Below, piece by piece: positions 1 through 7,164 of a stretch of DNA of 10,207 nucleotides. Location of the stretch: assembly GCA_016927095.1 (NCBI GenBank), contig JAFGNI010000435.1, forward strand, positions 1-10,207, read 5' to 3'. How positions within the stretch are numbered: the first letter of the stretch is position 1; each line of letters begins with the position of its first letter. The notes under the pieces were generated by a model. It was not told the origin of the DNA. It searched no databases and worked only from the letters and a program-made list of their open reading frames with translations. Origin of the DNA: Anaerolineae bacterium (GTDB taxonomy: Bacteria; Chloroflexota; Anaerolineae; B4-G1; SLSP01). A program made the translations under genes and the position numbers.

Positions 1-1
1 A

Positions 2-907
2 GGTGTGCTGAGTCGCATCTTGGGCCCTGGTTTCCACGGGTTGCAGCCCTTTGAGCGTATCTGGGATGTCGTCGATATGCGGCCCCAACGGCGAACGCTG
101 ACCGTCGACTTCGCCACCCGTGATGGCATCCCTGCATCCTGCCAGGCCAGTATCGTCTGTCGCATTGCCTCCTCGCAAGGTGAAAATCCCGAGGGGGTGG
201 TGCCGCGCTTCGGATACGCCAAGGAGGCGGTCCTGCAGGTGTCCACAGCGAAGTATGTGCGCAAGCAGGACGGCAGCGACCGCGTCCTGGATTGGGTCCA
301 CGACATTGCCAACGGCACGATGGCGGAGACGGTACGGGACGTGCTTGAGCAGTATCGCCTCGACGAGTTCCTCAACCCGCAATACTGGCTTGATGAAGAT
401 GAGGGCCCGGCGCGCGTCGCTTCTGCCCCCCAGTTCCTCACCAAGCTGGAATCCGAGATTGAGCACCTGGTGCGGACCGCCGTGGCAGAGCGGGGCATCT
501 CGGTGGAGCGCGTTGAGTTAGGGATGGTGCGACCCGCCGAGGTCGCGATCTCGCGCCAATGGTTGGAGTTCTGGCAAGCGAAGCTGCAGAAGAACATCGA
601 CCGGTACACGATGGAAGCCACTGCGACCCACGAGCAGCTGGCGGAGGACGCCCTGGTCGAAGCGAAGGCGATGTTCGTCAACCGCATGCTGGAGGAGTTC
701 CACCAACTACGCACCACAGGTGTCCACGTGCCCCCACAGTTGATCATCGCTGCATTCCTGGAGGTGTTGCACACGATGTCCGACAAGGGGCCGGAGATGC
801 AGAGCCTGCTCGTTCAGCAAGCTGAGAGCTTGATCCGGGCTCTCGATGCTGCGCGAGATGAAGGGCTCCCGCCCACAGACCTGTCTCCTGGTTCTGTTCT
901 GTCGTAG
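2..907 (+). CDS. SPFH/band 7 domain protein, 5' end outside the window
   Basis: This is the C-terminal 300 or so residues of a prohibitin/stomatin-like (SPFH, band 7) protein. The frame is open at the left edge, so the GTG at 5 is probably an internal Val. The first visible residues, LGPGFHGLQPFERIWDVVDM, match the usual beginning of the band 7 fold (LGPGLHFLPPFERV..VDLRPQ), which normally follows an N-terminal membrane anchor; that anchor would lie upstream. Visible residues 30-55 (TLTVDFATRDGIPASCQASI) match the next band 7 strands. Residues 150-235 are helical and charged, as in the coiled-coil half of the family, and a predicted helix at 244-285 and a Pro-rich tail end the protein. Known SPFH proteins form membrane-associated oligomeric scaffolds; the specific job here is unknown. 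The next gene starts 14 bp downstream, suggesting cotranscription. Confidence 0.8.
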   Translation, partial: GVLSRILGPGFHGLQPFERIWDVVDMRPQRRTLTVDFATRDGIPASCQASIVCRIASSQGENPEGVVPRFGYAKEAVLQVSTAKYVRKQDGSDRVLDWVHDIANGTMAETVRDVLEQYRLDEFLNPQYWLDEDEGPARVASAPQFLTKLESEIEHLVRTAVAERGISVERVELGMVRPAEVAISRQWLEFWQAKLQKNIDRYTMEATATHEQLAEDALVEAKAMFVNRMLEEFHQLRTTGVHVPPQLIIAAFLEVLHTMSDKGPEMQSLLVQQAESLIRALDAARDEGLPPTDLSPGSVLS

Positions 908-921
908 GACATCGGGTACCC

Positions 922-1917
922 ATGCGCTGGGTCTCAGTCCCCGAAGAACTCGCTCCTCCCTATCTCTTGGAATTGGCGTACAGCCCGCCCTCCCTGCAGG
1001 ACCAGTTTTCCCAAGTCCTCTCGGCTGTTGCCCAGGGTGACCTTGCTGTAGCCGCCGATGCGACGCTACGAGCTTTTCGACTTGCCAAAGCCCAACGCCA
1101 TCGTCAGGGCAGCGCCCTAGCTTTGGTCCTGCGAGCCGACGTGCTGCGCCGGTTGATGCGCTGGGAAGATAGCCTGGATGCCATTCGAAACGCGCTCCAT
1201 GGGCTAGAGCTGGATGTCTCCCCCGTGGCCCATTACAACGAGGCTATAGCGGTCTACCTAGAGGGGGTGGTACACTACACGTTACGCGCGGATGAGAAGG
1301 CGCTGGCGACCTTTGCCTATGCGCAGAGTGCCCTCAGGGAGAGTGAGCGCCATTGGGCCTTTGAGCACAACACAGCGCGCACCTCTGACTGCCGCAACGT
1401 CATTCGGTGGCTGACGCAGCTGTCAGCCTTTCAGGACCCTGAAGAGACTACTGATCCCGTGGTGATGGTAATGCCGGTCTACGAGATGGCGAATCGAACG
1501 CTGATCCGTACCGGTGCAGTTGCGCTTCCGCCTATTGAGCTTGTGATTCCGCGCGAGGTTGTTGCCCGGTACTGTCCCCCTGGGACGCTGCCCCTGCAGC
1601 TCGAGGCACTCACCTTTCCATCGCTGCGACCCGACATACAATATGCCGCGATTCGCATCGCGGATACGGCGTCCATTGCCGGCGAGGTCCCGTTCGCCGA
1701 CGTAGGGAAGGGCGATCTCCTCATTCTTGAGGTCACCGGTTCTGGGCCGGGATCTCGTGACCTGGTCCTGACAGCGGATCAACCCTTTGTGCGGGGAAGT
1801 GACGGGCGTGTGGCGTTCCATCCGGCGCCCCAGGGGTTTAGCACTGGGGCATCGGGAGAGGTGCCTGCGTTGGTGGGGATACCTCGCGTGTTGATTAGGA
1901 GTGTGGAGGCGCAATGA
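922..1917 (+). CDS. TPR-like protein with possible inactive LexA/S24-like C-terminal domain
   Basis: A 331-residue protein that I do not recognise as a named family. Residues about 25-170 are all-helical with TPR-like spacing: QGDLAVAADATLRAFRLAKA (38-57), a helix pair near 64-93 with WEDSLDAIRNALHG, and residues 104-142 with DEKALATFAYAQSAL. Such repeats normally bind protein partners. Residues about 200-331 change to beta-rich sequence. YAAIRIADTASIAG, then GDLLILE and the end VGIPRVLIR recall the S24/LexA fold pattern (VRGDSM.AG..GD.VIVE ... GVVVGLIR). The Ser of the nucleophile motif is not aligned and I see no catalytic Lys, so if the fold is right it is probably not a protease. No signal peptide or membrane segment is visible, so it is likely cytosolic. 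Its stop overlaps the next start in ATGA. The TPR call is fair; the S24-like call is a guess from pattern. Confidence 0.7.
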   Translation: MRWVSVPEELAPPYLLELAYSPPSLQDQFSQVLSAVAQGDLAVAADATLRAFRLAKAQRHRQGSALALVLRADVLRRLMRWEDSLDAIRNALHGLELDVSPVAHYNEAIAVYLEGVVHYTLRADEKALATFAYAQSALRESERHWAFEHNTARTSDCRNVIRWLTQLSAFQDPEETTDPVVMVMPVYEMANRTLIRTGAVALPPIELVIPREVVARYCPPGTLPLQLEALTFPSLRPDIQYAAIRIADTASIAGEVPFADVGKGDLLILEVTGSGPGSRDLVLTADQPFVRGSDGRVAFHPAPQGFSTGASGEVPALVGIPRVLIRSVEAQ

Positions 1918-2849
1918 CTTACGGAGAGCATCGTGTGTTGGTCGTCGGGGCGGCAGGCCTTGATCTGAAAGTGCGGGCGAAGTCGGACACAGTGGCGTTG
2001 GCGCGCTCCAACCCGGGCGTCATTCGCCGGGCATGGGGCGGTGTGGCCCGCAATATCGCCGAGAACCTGGCGCGACTTGGCGCCGACGTCACGTTGGTTT
2101 CAGCCGTGGGAAACGACTGGTGGGGACGTGCCCTGCTGGGGCAATTGCGAGACTTGGGCATCGATACGGATCCCTGCATCATCTCCGATCAGAAACCGAC
2201 GGCTTCCTATGTCGCCCTCTACCACGAAGACCGGCGATTGTGGGTGGCTTTTGATGATATGGCCGTCATCGGCGAGATCACACCCGGGCACCTCAACCGC
2301 CTCCGGCGTCTGTTCAGAGAGGCCGATATGATCTGCGTCGACGCCAACCTATCGCCGCGCTCCTTCCAGACGCTCTTCCGTCTGGCTACTCAATACGACG
2401 TCCCGGTCTGCGCGGATCCGACCGCCGCGCTCCTCGCCCATCGTCTGCAGCCCTACCTCTCTCAAATCACGGCCCTCACGCCCGATCCTGATGAAGCGAT
2501 GGCCCTGACCGGCGAGCCGGTGGCGGACGATGAAGATATCAGCGCCGGCGCAAGGCGGCTGGTACAGGCCGGTGTCGACCTGGCAATCATCACGCTGGGT
2601 GCCGACGGCCTCTACTATGCGACCTCGGATGAGAGTGGCCGGCTTCCCCCCTTCCCCGTCGACATCGTCGACCTGACCGGCGCCGGCGATGCTTTGACCG
2701 CCGCGGTCGCCTATGGGTTGCTGGAAGAGGTCTCGCCTGGAGAGGCGGTGCGCCTGGGCATGGCGGCTGCTGCACAGACCATTGCCTGTCCCGAGACGGT
2801 TTGCCCGAGGCTCACCCCTGAGCTGCTCTATGAGCGGCTGGTGATCTAG
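1914..2849 (+). CDS. PfkB-family kinase, pseudouridine kinase-like
   Basis: A complete 311-residue ribokinase-like (PfkB) kinase that phosphorylates a sugar or nucleoside hydroxyl with ATP. PfkB signature 1 is at about 42-66 (GGVARNIAENLARLGADVTL) and signature 2 at 253-262 (DLTGAGDALT), with the anion hole GAGD and catalytic base Asp259. SNPG at 32-35 ahead of GGVARNIAENLARLG, then the SAVGNDWWG stretch, closely resembles Escherichia coli pseudouridine kinase PsuK, which converts pseudouridine to its 5'-phosphate. The PsuG glycosidase that usually accompanies PsuK is not in this window, so another nucleoside or sugar is possible. The ATG overlaps the previous stop as ATGA and has GGAGG at 1905-1909, so translational coupling is likely. 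A dehydrogenase follows after 24 bp. The PfkB call is firm; substrate is inferred. Confidence 0.88.
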   Translation: MTYGEHRVLVVGAAGLDLKVRAKSDTVALARSNPGVIRRAWGGVARNIAENLARLGADVTLVSAVGNDWWGRALLGQLRDLGIDTDPCIISDQKPTASYVALYHEDRRLWVAFDDMAVIGEITPGHLNRLRRLFREADMICVDANLSPRSFQTLFRLATQYDVPVCADPTAALLAHRLQPYLSQITALTPDPDEAMALTGEPVADDEDISAGARRLVQAGVDLAIITLGADGLYYATSDESGRLPPFPVDIVDLTGAGDALTAAVAYGLLEEVSPGEAVRLGMAAAAQTIACPETVCPRLTPELLYERLVI

Positions 2850-2873
2850 ACGATCTCACATAGGGCATATAGC

Positions 2874-3866
2874 ATGAAAGCCTTGACGATTCATACGCCG
2901 AACACGGTCAGTGTTGTTGACGTCCCCACGCCCGAGCCCGGGCCTGAAGAGGTCCTGGTGCAGGTTGCGGCTTGCGGCATCTGTGGCACAGATGTGCACA
3001 TCTTCCGCGGAGAGTACATGGGCGGCTATCCTGTCATCCCGGGACACGAGTTCGCCGGTGAGGTCGTCGCCGTTGGTGAGGCGGTCAGCCGCTTCCGCGT
3101 GGGAGATCGGGTTGCCGTCGAACCGAACATCGCGTGCGACAACTGCTACAACTGCCTGAACAACCGGCAGAACTTCTGTCTGAACTGGCAAGCGGTGGGG
3201 GTAACCCGTCCGGGTGGTATGGCGGAGTACGTCGTCGCGCCCGAGAAGGTTGTCTTCGACATCGGCGCGCTCTCGTTTGAAGAAGCGGCCTTCGTCGAGC
3301 CGCTCTCCTGCGTGGTGCACGGGATCGAGCAGGCCGAGATTCGACTGGCGGACCGTATCGCGATCCTGGGTGCCGGGCCCATCGGGCTATTGCTGCTTCA
3401 GGTGGCCATGGCCCGCGGTGCCGTCGACGTGACGGTGCTCGAGCGCCAGCCGGCGCGTGCGGCGCTGGCGCAGGAACTTGGCGCCCATCACTGGGTCGAC
3501 AACCTGGATGCGATGCAGGCAGGCACCTACGATGTCGTGGTCGATGCCACGGGCGTGCCCGTTGTGATGGCTGCGAGCGTGGCGTTAGCGCGTCCCGGCG
3601 GGACTATCCTGCTCTTTGGCGTGCCTCCGCACGGGGCAGACCTTACCCTCGACGCCTTCGCGATCTTTGAGAAGGGGCTGACGCTGCGCGCCTCCTTTAC
3701 CTCCAAGCGCAACTCCTACCAGGCGGTGGCGATGCTGCAGTCCGGACGGGTGCGGGTCACTGATCTCATTTCGCACCGTCTGCCGCTCTCGGAGTTCGAG
3801 CGCGGCGTGCACATGATCGAGAAGGGCCTGGACGGCGTCAAAAAGGTCCTGATGCTGCCTAACTGA
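2874..3866 (+). CDS. Zinc-dependent medium-chain dehydrogenase, sugar/polyol type
   Basis: A complete 330-residue alcohol dehydrogenase of the MDR superfamily, probably oxidising a secondary hydroxyl of a polyol or sugar (sorbitol/threonine dehydrogenase-like class). Catalytic zinc ligands visible are Cys37 (CGICGTD), His58-Glu59 (PGHEFAGE) and Glu142 (FVEP). The structural zinc lobe is intact: Cys88-x2-Cys91-x2-Cys94-x7-Cys102. The Rossmann motif GAGPIG is at 166-171, and Glu190 at the end of the second strand (VTVLE) favours NAD over NADP. Length is typical, slightly short. It follows the PfkB kinase by 24 bp with only a weak AGGG ribosome site. Kinase-plus-dehydrogenase pairing suggests catabolism or salvage of a sugar-like compound. 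Its 3' end overlaps the convergent ecfT gene by 8 bp, with no terminator visible. Exact substrate cannot be read from sequence. Confidence 0.9.
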   Translation: MKALTIHTPNTVSVVDVPTPEPGPEEVLVQVAACGICGTDVHIFRGEYMGGYPVIPGHEFAGEVVAVGEAVSRFRVGDRVAVEPNIACDNCYNCLNNRQNFCLNWQAVGVTRPGGMAEYVVAPEKVVFDIGALSFEEAAFVEPLSCVVHGIEQAEIRLADRIAILGAGPIGLLLLQVAMARGAVDVTVLERQPARAALAQELGAHHWVDNLDAMQAGTYDVVVDATGVPVVMAASVALARPGGTILLFGVPPHGADLTLDAFAIFEKGLTLRASFTSKRNSYQAVAMLQSGRVRVTDLISHRLPLSEFERGVHMIEKGLDGVKKVLMLPN

Positions 3867-4734
3867 CACCCCAGGCCAACGCCCACGCCGGCACCGAGAA
3901 GTCGCCGATCCGGAGGCCGTACCGCAGGACAAAAGCAGCGGCAATGACCAGGACGCTGGCCGCGATCAGCGCGATGTCCCGGCGCCGGTATGCCAGCTCA
4001 TGGACCCAAGTCCGCGGCTGTGTTCCGAAACAGCGCAGGTCCATCGCATTGGTGATGTCCTCACCGCTGAGGATGGCGTTCATCGTCACGGGCACGAGAA
4101 GAGGCGCCATCTTGCGGATTTGCGCGATGACGCCGCCCTCGAGCTTCTCGATCTCATAGCCCCTGGCCTTCTGCGCGTCCAACGTGGTGTTGAAGTCACG
4201 TGCCAGCGTGGGCACAAAGCGGAAGGCGAGGTCCATCGAGAAGGCCAGACGATCGGGGACGCCCATCCGCCGGAACGTCACACCGTAGTGACGCGGATTC
4301 ATGGTGTAGGGGATGATCAGGAAAAGGCCGGATATCGAGATCATCCGGACCACTTGTGACATCGCGAACCAGACCCGCTCGACCGTGATTGTGGGCCGGA
4401 TGCACAGGCCAAGGATGCGCCACTCGGTCCGCCACAGCACGTGCCCGACCCCCAGAACCTCCGCGGTTCCCCCTCGACCTGTGAACAGCGTATTCAGCGC
4501 GATGATGCCGACAGCCAGGATCAGGATGAACATCCAAGCCCGGCGGGTCTCTTTCCAGGTCACCTTCGCCAGTACGTACTGTACGACGACGACAACCAGG
4601 AAGAAGAGCAGGAAGCGGATGTCCCAGAACTGCGTAAGGGCCACCATCATCAGCAGAGAGAAGATCCACCGCGAACGCGGATCAAATGTCTCTACGACGC
4701 TGCCGCGAGGTCGATACTTCCAAGTGACAAGCAT
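3859..4734 (-). CDS. ecfT: ECF transporter transmembrane component EcfT
   Basis: A 291-residue integral membrane coupling protein (CbiQ/EcfT family) that links the two ATPase domains to the substrate-binding S component. Hydrophobic segments lie near 22-55, 68-85, 122-143, 210-222 and 253-271. The cytoplasmic coupling helices between the membrane parts carry AQKARGYE at 187-194, the classic first Ala-Arg-Gly motif. The second motif, normally also ARG-like, is AMDLRCFG at 230-237, so the Ala and Gly are replaced by Leu and Cys while the key Arg234 stays. The start ATG has GGGGGA upstream (from CACCGGGGGAAAGCCT). It is the last gene of the ECF run, 57 bp after the S component, with a strong palindrome in that gap. 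The family call is firm; a formal name would depend on substrate. Confidence 0.9.
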   Translation of the reverse strand: MLVTWKYRPRGSVVETFDPRSRWIFSLLMMVALTQFWDIRFLLFFLVVVVVQYVLAKVTWKETRRAWMFILILAVGIIALNTLFTGRGGTAEVLGVGHVLWRTEWRILGLCIRPTITVERVWFAMSQVVRMISISGLFLIIPYTMNPRHYGVTFRRMGVPDRLAFSMDLAFRFVPTLARDFNTTLDAQKARGYEIEKLEGGVIAQIRKMAPLLVPVTMNAILSGEDITNAMDLRCFGTQPRTWVHELAYRRRDIALIAASVLVIAAAFVLRYGLRIGDFSVPAWALAWGVS

Positions 4735-4749
4735 AGGCTTTCCCCCGGT

Positions 4750-4781
4750 GGGCCGGCCCTGAGGGCCCTCAGGGCCGGCCC
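4750..4781. repeat. Perfect 32-bp palindrome between the S and T genes
   Basis: The sequence reads identically on both strands; its left half is GGGCCGGCCCTGAGGG and the centre lies between 4765 and 4766. In RNA it can fold into a 14-bp GC-rich stem with a GGCC tetraloop. It sits in the 57-bp gap between the S-component stop (4792) and the ecfT start (4734). Read on the minus strand it is followed by ACCGGGGGAAAGCC with no U-tract, so it is not an ordinary intrinsic terminator. Likely roles are mRNA stabilisation or processing that sets the S:T ratio, or partial attenuation. Which of these applies is inference. Confidence 0.85.
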
Positions 4782-4791
4782 TCTGCGTGAG

Positions 4792-5340
4792 CTAGCGTCC
4801 CGATCTGGCAACCACCGCGTCGTACGCGACCATCAGGATTGGCACGAGCACCAAGCCGTTGACGGTGTTGCTCAGGAATGCGGGGAGCCAATACCCCACG
4901 ATGGCCGTGTTGAGGTCGATCCCGCTCAGGGGGATCTCCAAGAGCGAGGGCACGAGCATACCTACAGCGGCAGCCACCACGACCAGGATCTCAGCCTTGA
5001 TAATCGTGGCCGTCTCCTTGTAAGAAGCGATGCCCGCAGCCATCAGGCCGGGGATCAGGCCCATGATACCGTTGCCCAGGTCCCACGCCCACCAGAAACC
5101 AAAGCCCGAAAGCAGATCGCCGAGGACATTGCCCAGGAACCCCGAGATAAAGCCGACGATAGGGCCGAAGGCCACACCAAAGAACATCGGAATGGCGACG
5201 GCCGGGCGCAGGGTGATATTGCCCGCGGCAGGAAGCCCAATGAAATTCGTGACCCAGGAGAACACACCATACAGCGCAGCGCCGATGGCGGCGTAGACAA
5301 CTTCACGCGTTCCGAAACCCCACAGAGATTTCTTCTCCAT
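4792..5340 (-). CDS. ECF transporter S component (riboflavin-type/UPF0397-like)
   Basis: A 182-residue integral membrane substrate-binding subunit of an ECF importer, which captures a vitamin or metabolite and delivers it through EcfT and the ATPase. About five to six hydrophobic segments are visible. The diagnostic stretch is residues 41-80: NITLRPAVAIPMFFGV, then FGPIVGFISGFLGNVLGD and a Gly-rich loop followed by WWAWDLGNGIMGLIPG. This matches the pattern of the UPF0397/ECF-riboflavin-type S family (N.Q...A....FGP..GF..GF.GH...D...G..WWSWVI..GI.G). The start chosen is ATG 5340-5338, because AGGAGG at 5352-5347 sits 6 nt before it. An in-frame ATG at 5355 lies at that ribosome site itself and has no site of its own. 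The substrate is unknown and the family has diverse ligands. Confidence 0.88.
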   Translation of the reverse strand: MEKKSLWGFGTREVVYAAIGAALYGVFSWVTNFIGLPAAGNITLRPAVAIPMFFGVAFGPIVGFISGFLGNVLGDLLSGFGFWWAWDLGNGIMGLIPGLMAAGIASYKETATIIKAEILVVVAAAVGMLVPSLLEIPLSGIDLNTAIVGYWLPAFLSNTVNGLVLVPILMVAYDAVVARSGR

Positions 5341-5461
5341 CACCAGCCTCCTCATTGATAGCGACCAAGGATGAAACTGCTTCTAGCAAATGGCCCGACA
5401 GAAAGCGACGACTCAGCCCGCGACCACCTCCTTTCTCAGCACCGGACAGCGATGACGCGCA
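5341..5461 (-). other. ATPase-to-S intergenic gap with an orphan strong Shine-Dalgarno-like sequence
   Basis: The 121-bp gap between the ATPase stop and the S-component start has no convincing ORF. On the minus strand positions 5436-5422 read AGAAAGGAGGTGGTC, which is complementary to almost the whole 3' tail of bacterial 16S rRNA. No ATG, GTG or TTG starts a sensible frame within normal distance: the nearest GTG codons are inside or at the site and run to a stop after four or fewer codons. A 6-bp inverted repeat (AGAAAG 5400-5405, CTTTCT 5431-5436) could partly cover it. Possible meanings are a ribosome standby site, a decayed small gene or chance. The sequence itself is certain; function is not. 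Confidence 0.5.
5347..5352 (-). promoter_or_regulatory. Shine-Dalgarno site that fixes the S-component start
   Basis: AGGAGG read on the minus strand, 6 nt before the ATG at 5340. It overlaps the codons after the alternative ATG at 5355, which argues against that earlier start. Confidence 0.75.
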
Positions 5462-7084
5462 TCAGTCGACGACGTGTGCCAACATCTCGGCTCGCATAAA
5501 GGCGCCCGTCCTTGGCAACATCTCCAGGTTGAGGTCGAGGAGGGAGGTGGGCACGATCCGGCACCGCCGGAGAAGCGCCCTATCCCTCAGGACCTCTGAT
5601 GGCGGGCCATCGGCTGCAATCTGCCCCTCGCTGACCAGGACGATCCGGTTCGCATAGCTGATGGCGAGATCGAGGTCGTGGGTGATGAACATCACCGCGT
5701 CAAATCCCGGCATCTGCAGAATCGCATCCATAAACGCGGTGTAGTTCCAGTAGTCCTGACCGGCAGTGGGTTCGTCCATCATCAAGATGCGTGAGCGCAT
5801 CGCTAGCACTGCGGCAATACTGACCCGCTTCTGCTGCCCGAACGAAAGCGCCAGAGGAGGGGAGTCGGCCAGGTCCGGGAGGTTGACGACCTCGAGAGCC
5901 CATTTCGTGTCTTTCTCGATTTGGTCTTTGTCGTAACCTAGATTCCTGGGTCCAAAAGCCAGTTCCTCCGCCACGGTCGGTGCGAACAGCATCTGCGATG
6001 GGCTCTGGAAGACGTAGCCCACCGTCCGGGCGGCCTGCGCCACAGACATCTCGCGCGTCTGTTTCCCCTCGAGGAGGACAGATCCCGCTGTCGGCTTGAG
6101 GAGGCCCAGCGCGTGCTTCACCAAGGTGGTCTTCCCCGCCCCGTTCGCACCGAGGATCGCGACGATGTCGCCTTTGCGCACGGTGAAGTTCACGTCCTGA
6201 AGGACGTCGGAAAGCGATGGATCATAGCGGAAGTCCACATGCTCGAAGGCGATCAGAGGCTGCCCTCCGTTGGGTTTGACAGCCGGCTCATAAACCGGCG
6301 GCGGAGCCGCTTTGGCGCGCTCATAGACGACGGATGCGGGGAGCTTGACCTCATGGTAATCGAGCGTCTGCATCATACCGTCGGGACTTCCGAAGTAGCC
6401 GGTTCGCCCATCGCGTAGATACAGCACCGTATCGGGTTCGATGCGCAAGACATCATCAACGCGATGCTCGACCAACATGACCGCGACACCCTCATCAGCA
6501 AGGTGGCGGAATAGGTCCAGGGCTTCCTTGGCCGATGCGCTGTCCAGGCTCGCCAGCGGCTCATCCATCAGCAGAATCTGCGGCCTCATCGCCAGCGCGC
6601 CGGCTAGGGCGACTTTCTGCTTCTCACCGCCCGAGAGATTGAAGGTCTCGCGGTCGCGCAGATGGAGGATCCCCAGGTAATCGAGCGTCTCATCCACGCG
6701 ATCGAGGATCTCCTGGCGAGAGAGGCCCAGGTTTTCTAGGCCGAAGGCGACTTCGTTCAGCACGAAACTTCCCACGATCTGGCGCTCAGGATCCTGTAAC
6801 AGGGTCCCCGCCGTCTTTGAGAGCTGGCTCATCGTCATGCGGCGGGCGTCTTGACCGAAGATCTGGATCGTGCCGGTTAACTTGCCGCGGTAGGCCCGGG
6901 GGATCAGACCATTGATGCAGCGGATGAGCGTGGTCTTCCCGCACCCACTGGTGCCCGCGACCAGCATCAGCTCGCCGGCGTGCAGATCCAGCGAGACGTC
7001 GCGCAGAGCCGGCTGCTCGCGGATGCGATACTGGAACGTCAGGTCGCGGATGCACAACGGGACGGCGCTGTCACACGGGTCCAC
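5462..7084 (-). CDS. ECF transporter ATPase, two ABC domains fused
   Basis: A 540-residue cytoplasmic ATPase with two ABC domains in one chain, equivalent to EcfA1 plus EcfA2 and similar in layout to YkoD-type proteins. Domain 1: Walker A GTSGCGKTT (about 44-52), Q-loop LLQDPERQ, signature LSGGEKQKVALAGAL (150-164), Walker B ILLMDEP (170-176), switch His207 (VEHR). Domain 2: Walker A GANGAGKTT (312-320), Q-loop VFQSPSQ, signature LSFGQQKRVSIA (413-424), Walker B ILMMDEP (433-439), switch His469 (ITHD). DPERQ and SPSQ after the Q-loop Gln are typical of ECF ATPases. The signature of domain 2 has Phe for Gly (LSFGQ). The chosen start is GTG 7084 because GGGAGG at 7095-7090 lies 5 nt before it; GTG 7090 would overlap that site. 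It heads the ECF run and powers the S and T subunits downstream. Confidence 0.93.
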   Translation of the reverse strand: MDPCDSAVPLCIRDLTFQYRIREQPALRDVSLDLHAGELMLVAGTSGCGKTTLIRCINGLIPRAYRGKLTGTIQIFGQDARRMTMSQLSKTAGTLLQDPERQIVGSFVLNEVAFGLENLGLSRQEILDRVDETLDYLGILHLRDRETFNLSGGEKQKVALAGALAMRPQILLMDEPLASLDSASAKEALDLFRHLADEGVAVMLVEHRVDDVLRIEPDTVLYLRDGRTGYFGSPDGMMQTLDYHEVKLPASVVYERAKAAPPPVYEPAVKPNGGQPLIAFEHVDFRYDPSLSDVLQDVNFTVRKGDIVAILGANGAGKTTLVKHALGLLKPTAGSVLLEGKQTREMSVAQAARTVGYVFQSPSQMLFAPTVAEELAFGPRNLGYDKDQIEKDTKWALEVVNLPDLADSPPLALSFGQQKRVSIAAVLAMRSRILMMDEPTAGQDYWNYTAFMDAILQMPGFDAVMFITHDLDLAISYANRIVLVSEGQIAADGPPSEVLRDRALLRRCRIVPTSLLDLNLEMLPRTGAFMRAEMLAHVVD

Positions 7085-7089
7085 GGCCA

Positions 7090-7095
7090 CCTCCC
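7090..7095 (-). promoter_or_regulatory. Shine-Dalgarno site for the ECF ATPase
   Basis: GGGAGG on the minus strand, 5 nt before GTG 7084. The first five bases abut the alternative GTG at 7090, making 7084 the better start. Just upstream, CCTAA (7109-7105) and TTAGG (7098-7094) form a 5-bp inverted repeat whose second arm runs into this site, so a small hairpin could mask it. Confidence 0.6.
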
Positions 7096-7117
7096 TAAGC
7101 TGAGTTAGGCTACTTGT

Positions 7118-7145
7118 AGTATAGTTATCTGGTCAGACACCGCAA
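7118..7145 (-). promoter_or_regulatory. Putative sigma-70 promoter of the ECF operon
   Basis: On the minus strand TATACT (7123-7118) matches the -10 consensus at five of six positions. TTGCGG (7145-7140), 16 nt upstream, matches TTGACA at three of six. Transcription would begin near 7111, giving an untranslated leader of about 26 nt, long enough for the ribosome site at 7095-7090 but too short for a riboswitch. Confidence 0.5.
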
Positions 7146-7164
7146 CAATCGTGGGCGCTGCGCA

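Noticed and set aside
4441..5358. Long plus-strand open frame of about 305 codons
   Set aside because: It is antisense to ecfT and the S component, has low-complexity charged composition, no ribosome site and resembles no family; a GC-rich shadow frame.
5422..5436. Fragment of a 16S rRNA 3' end on the plus strand
   Set aside because: Only the anti-Shine-Dalgarno stretch matches; the rRNA sequence that should precede it is missing.
5400..5461. TPP riboswitch, suggested by a minus-strand GTGCTGAGA ahead of an ECF S gene
   Set aside because: The other conserved TPP blocks, notably the ACCTGATC-type segment and the closing stem, are absent; CTGAGA alone occurs by chance.
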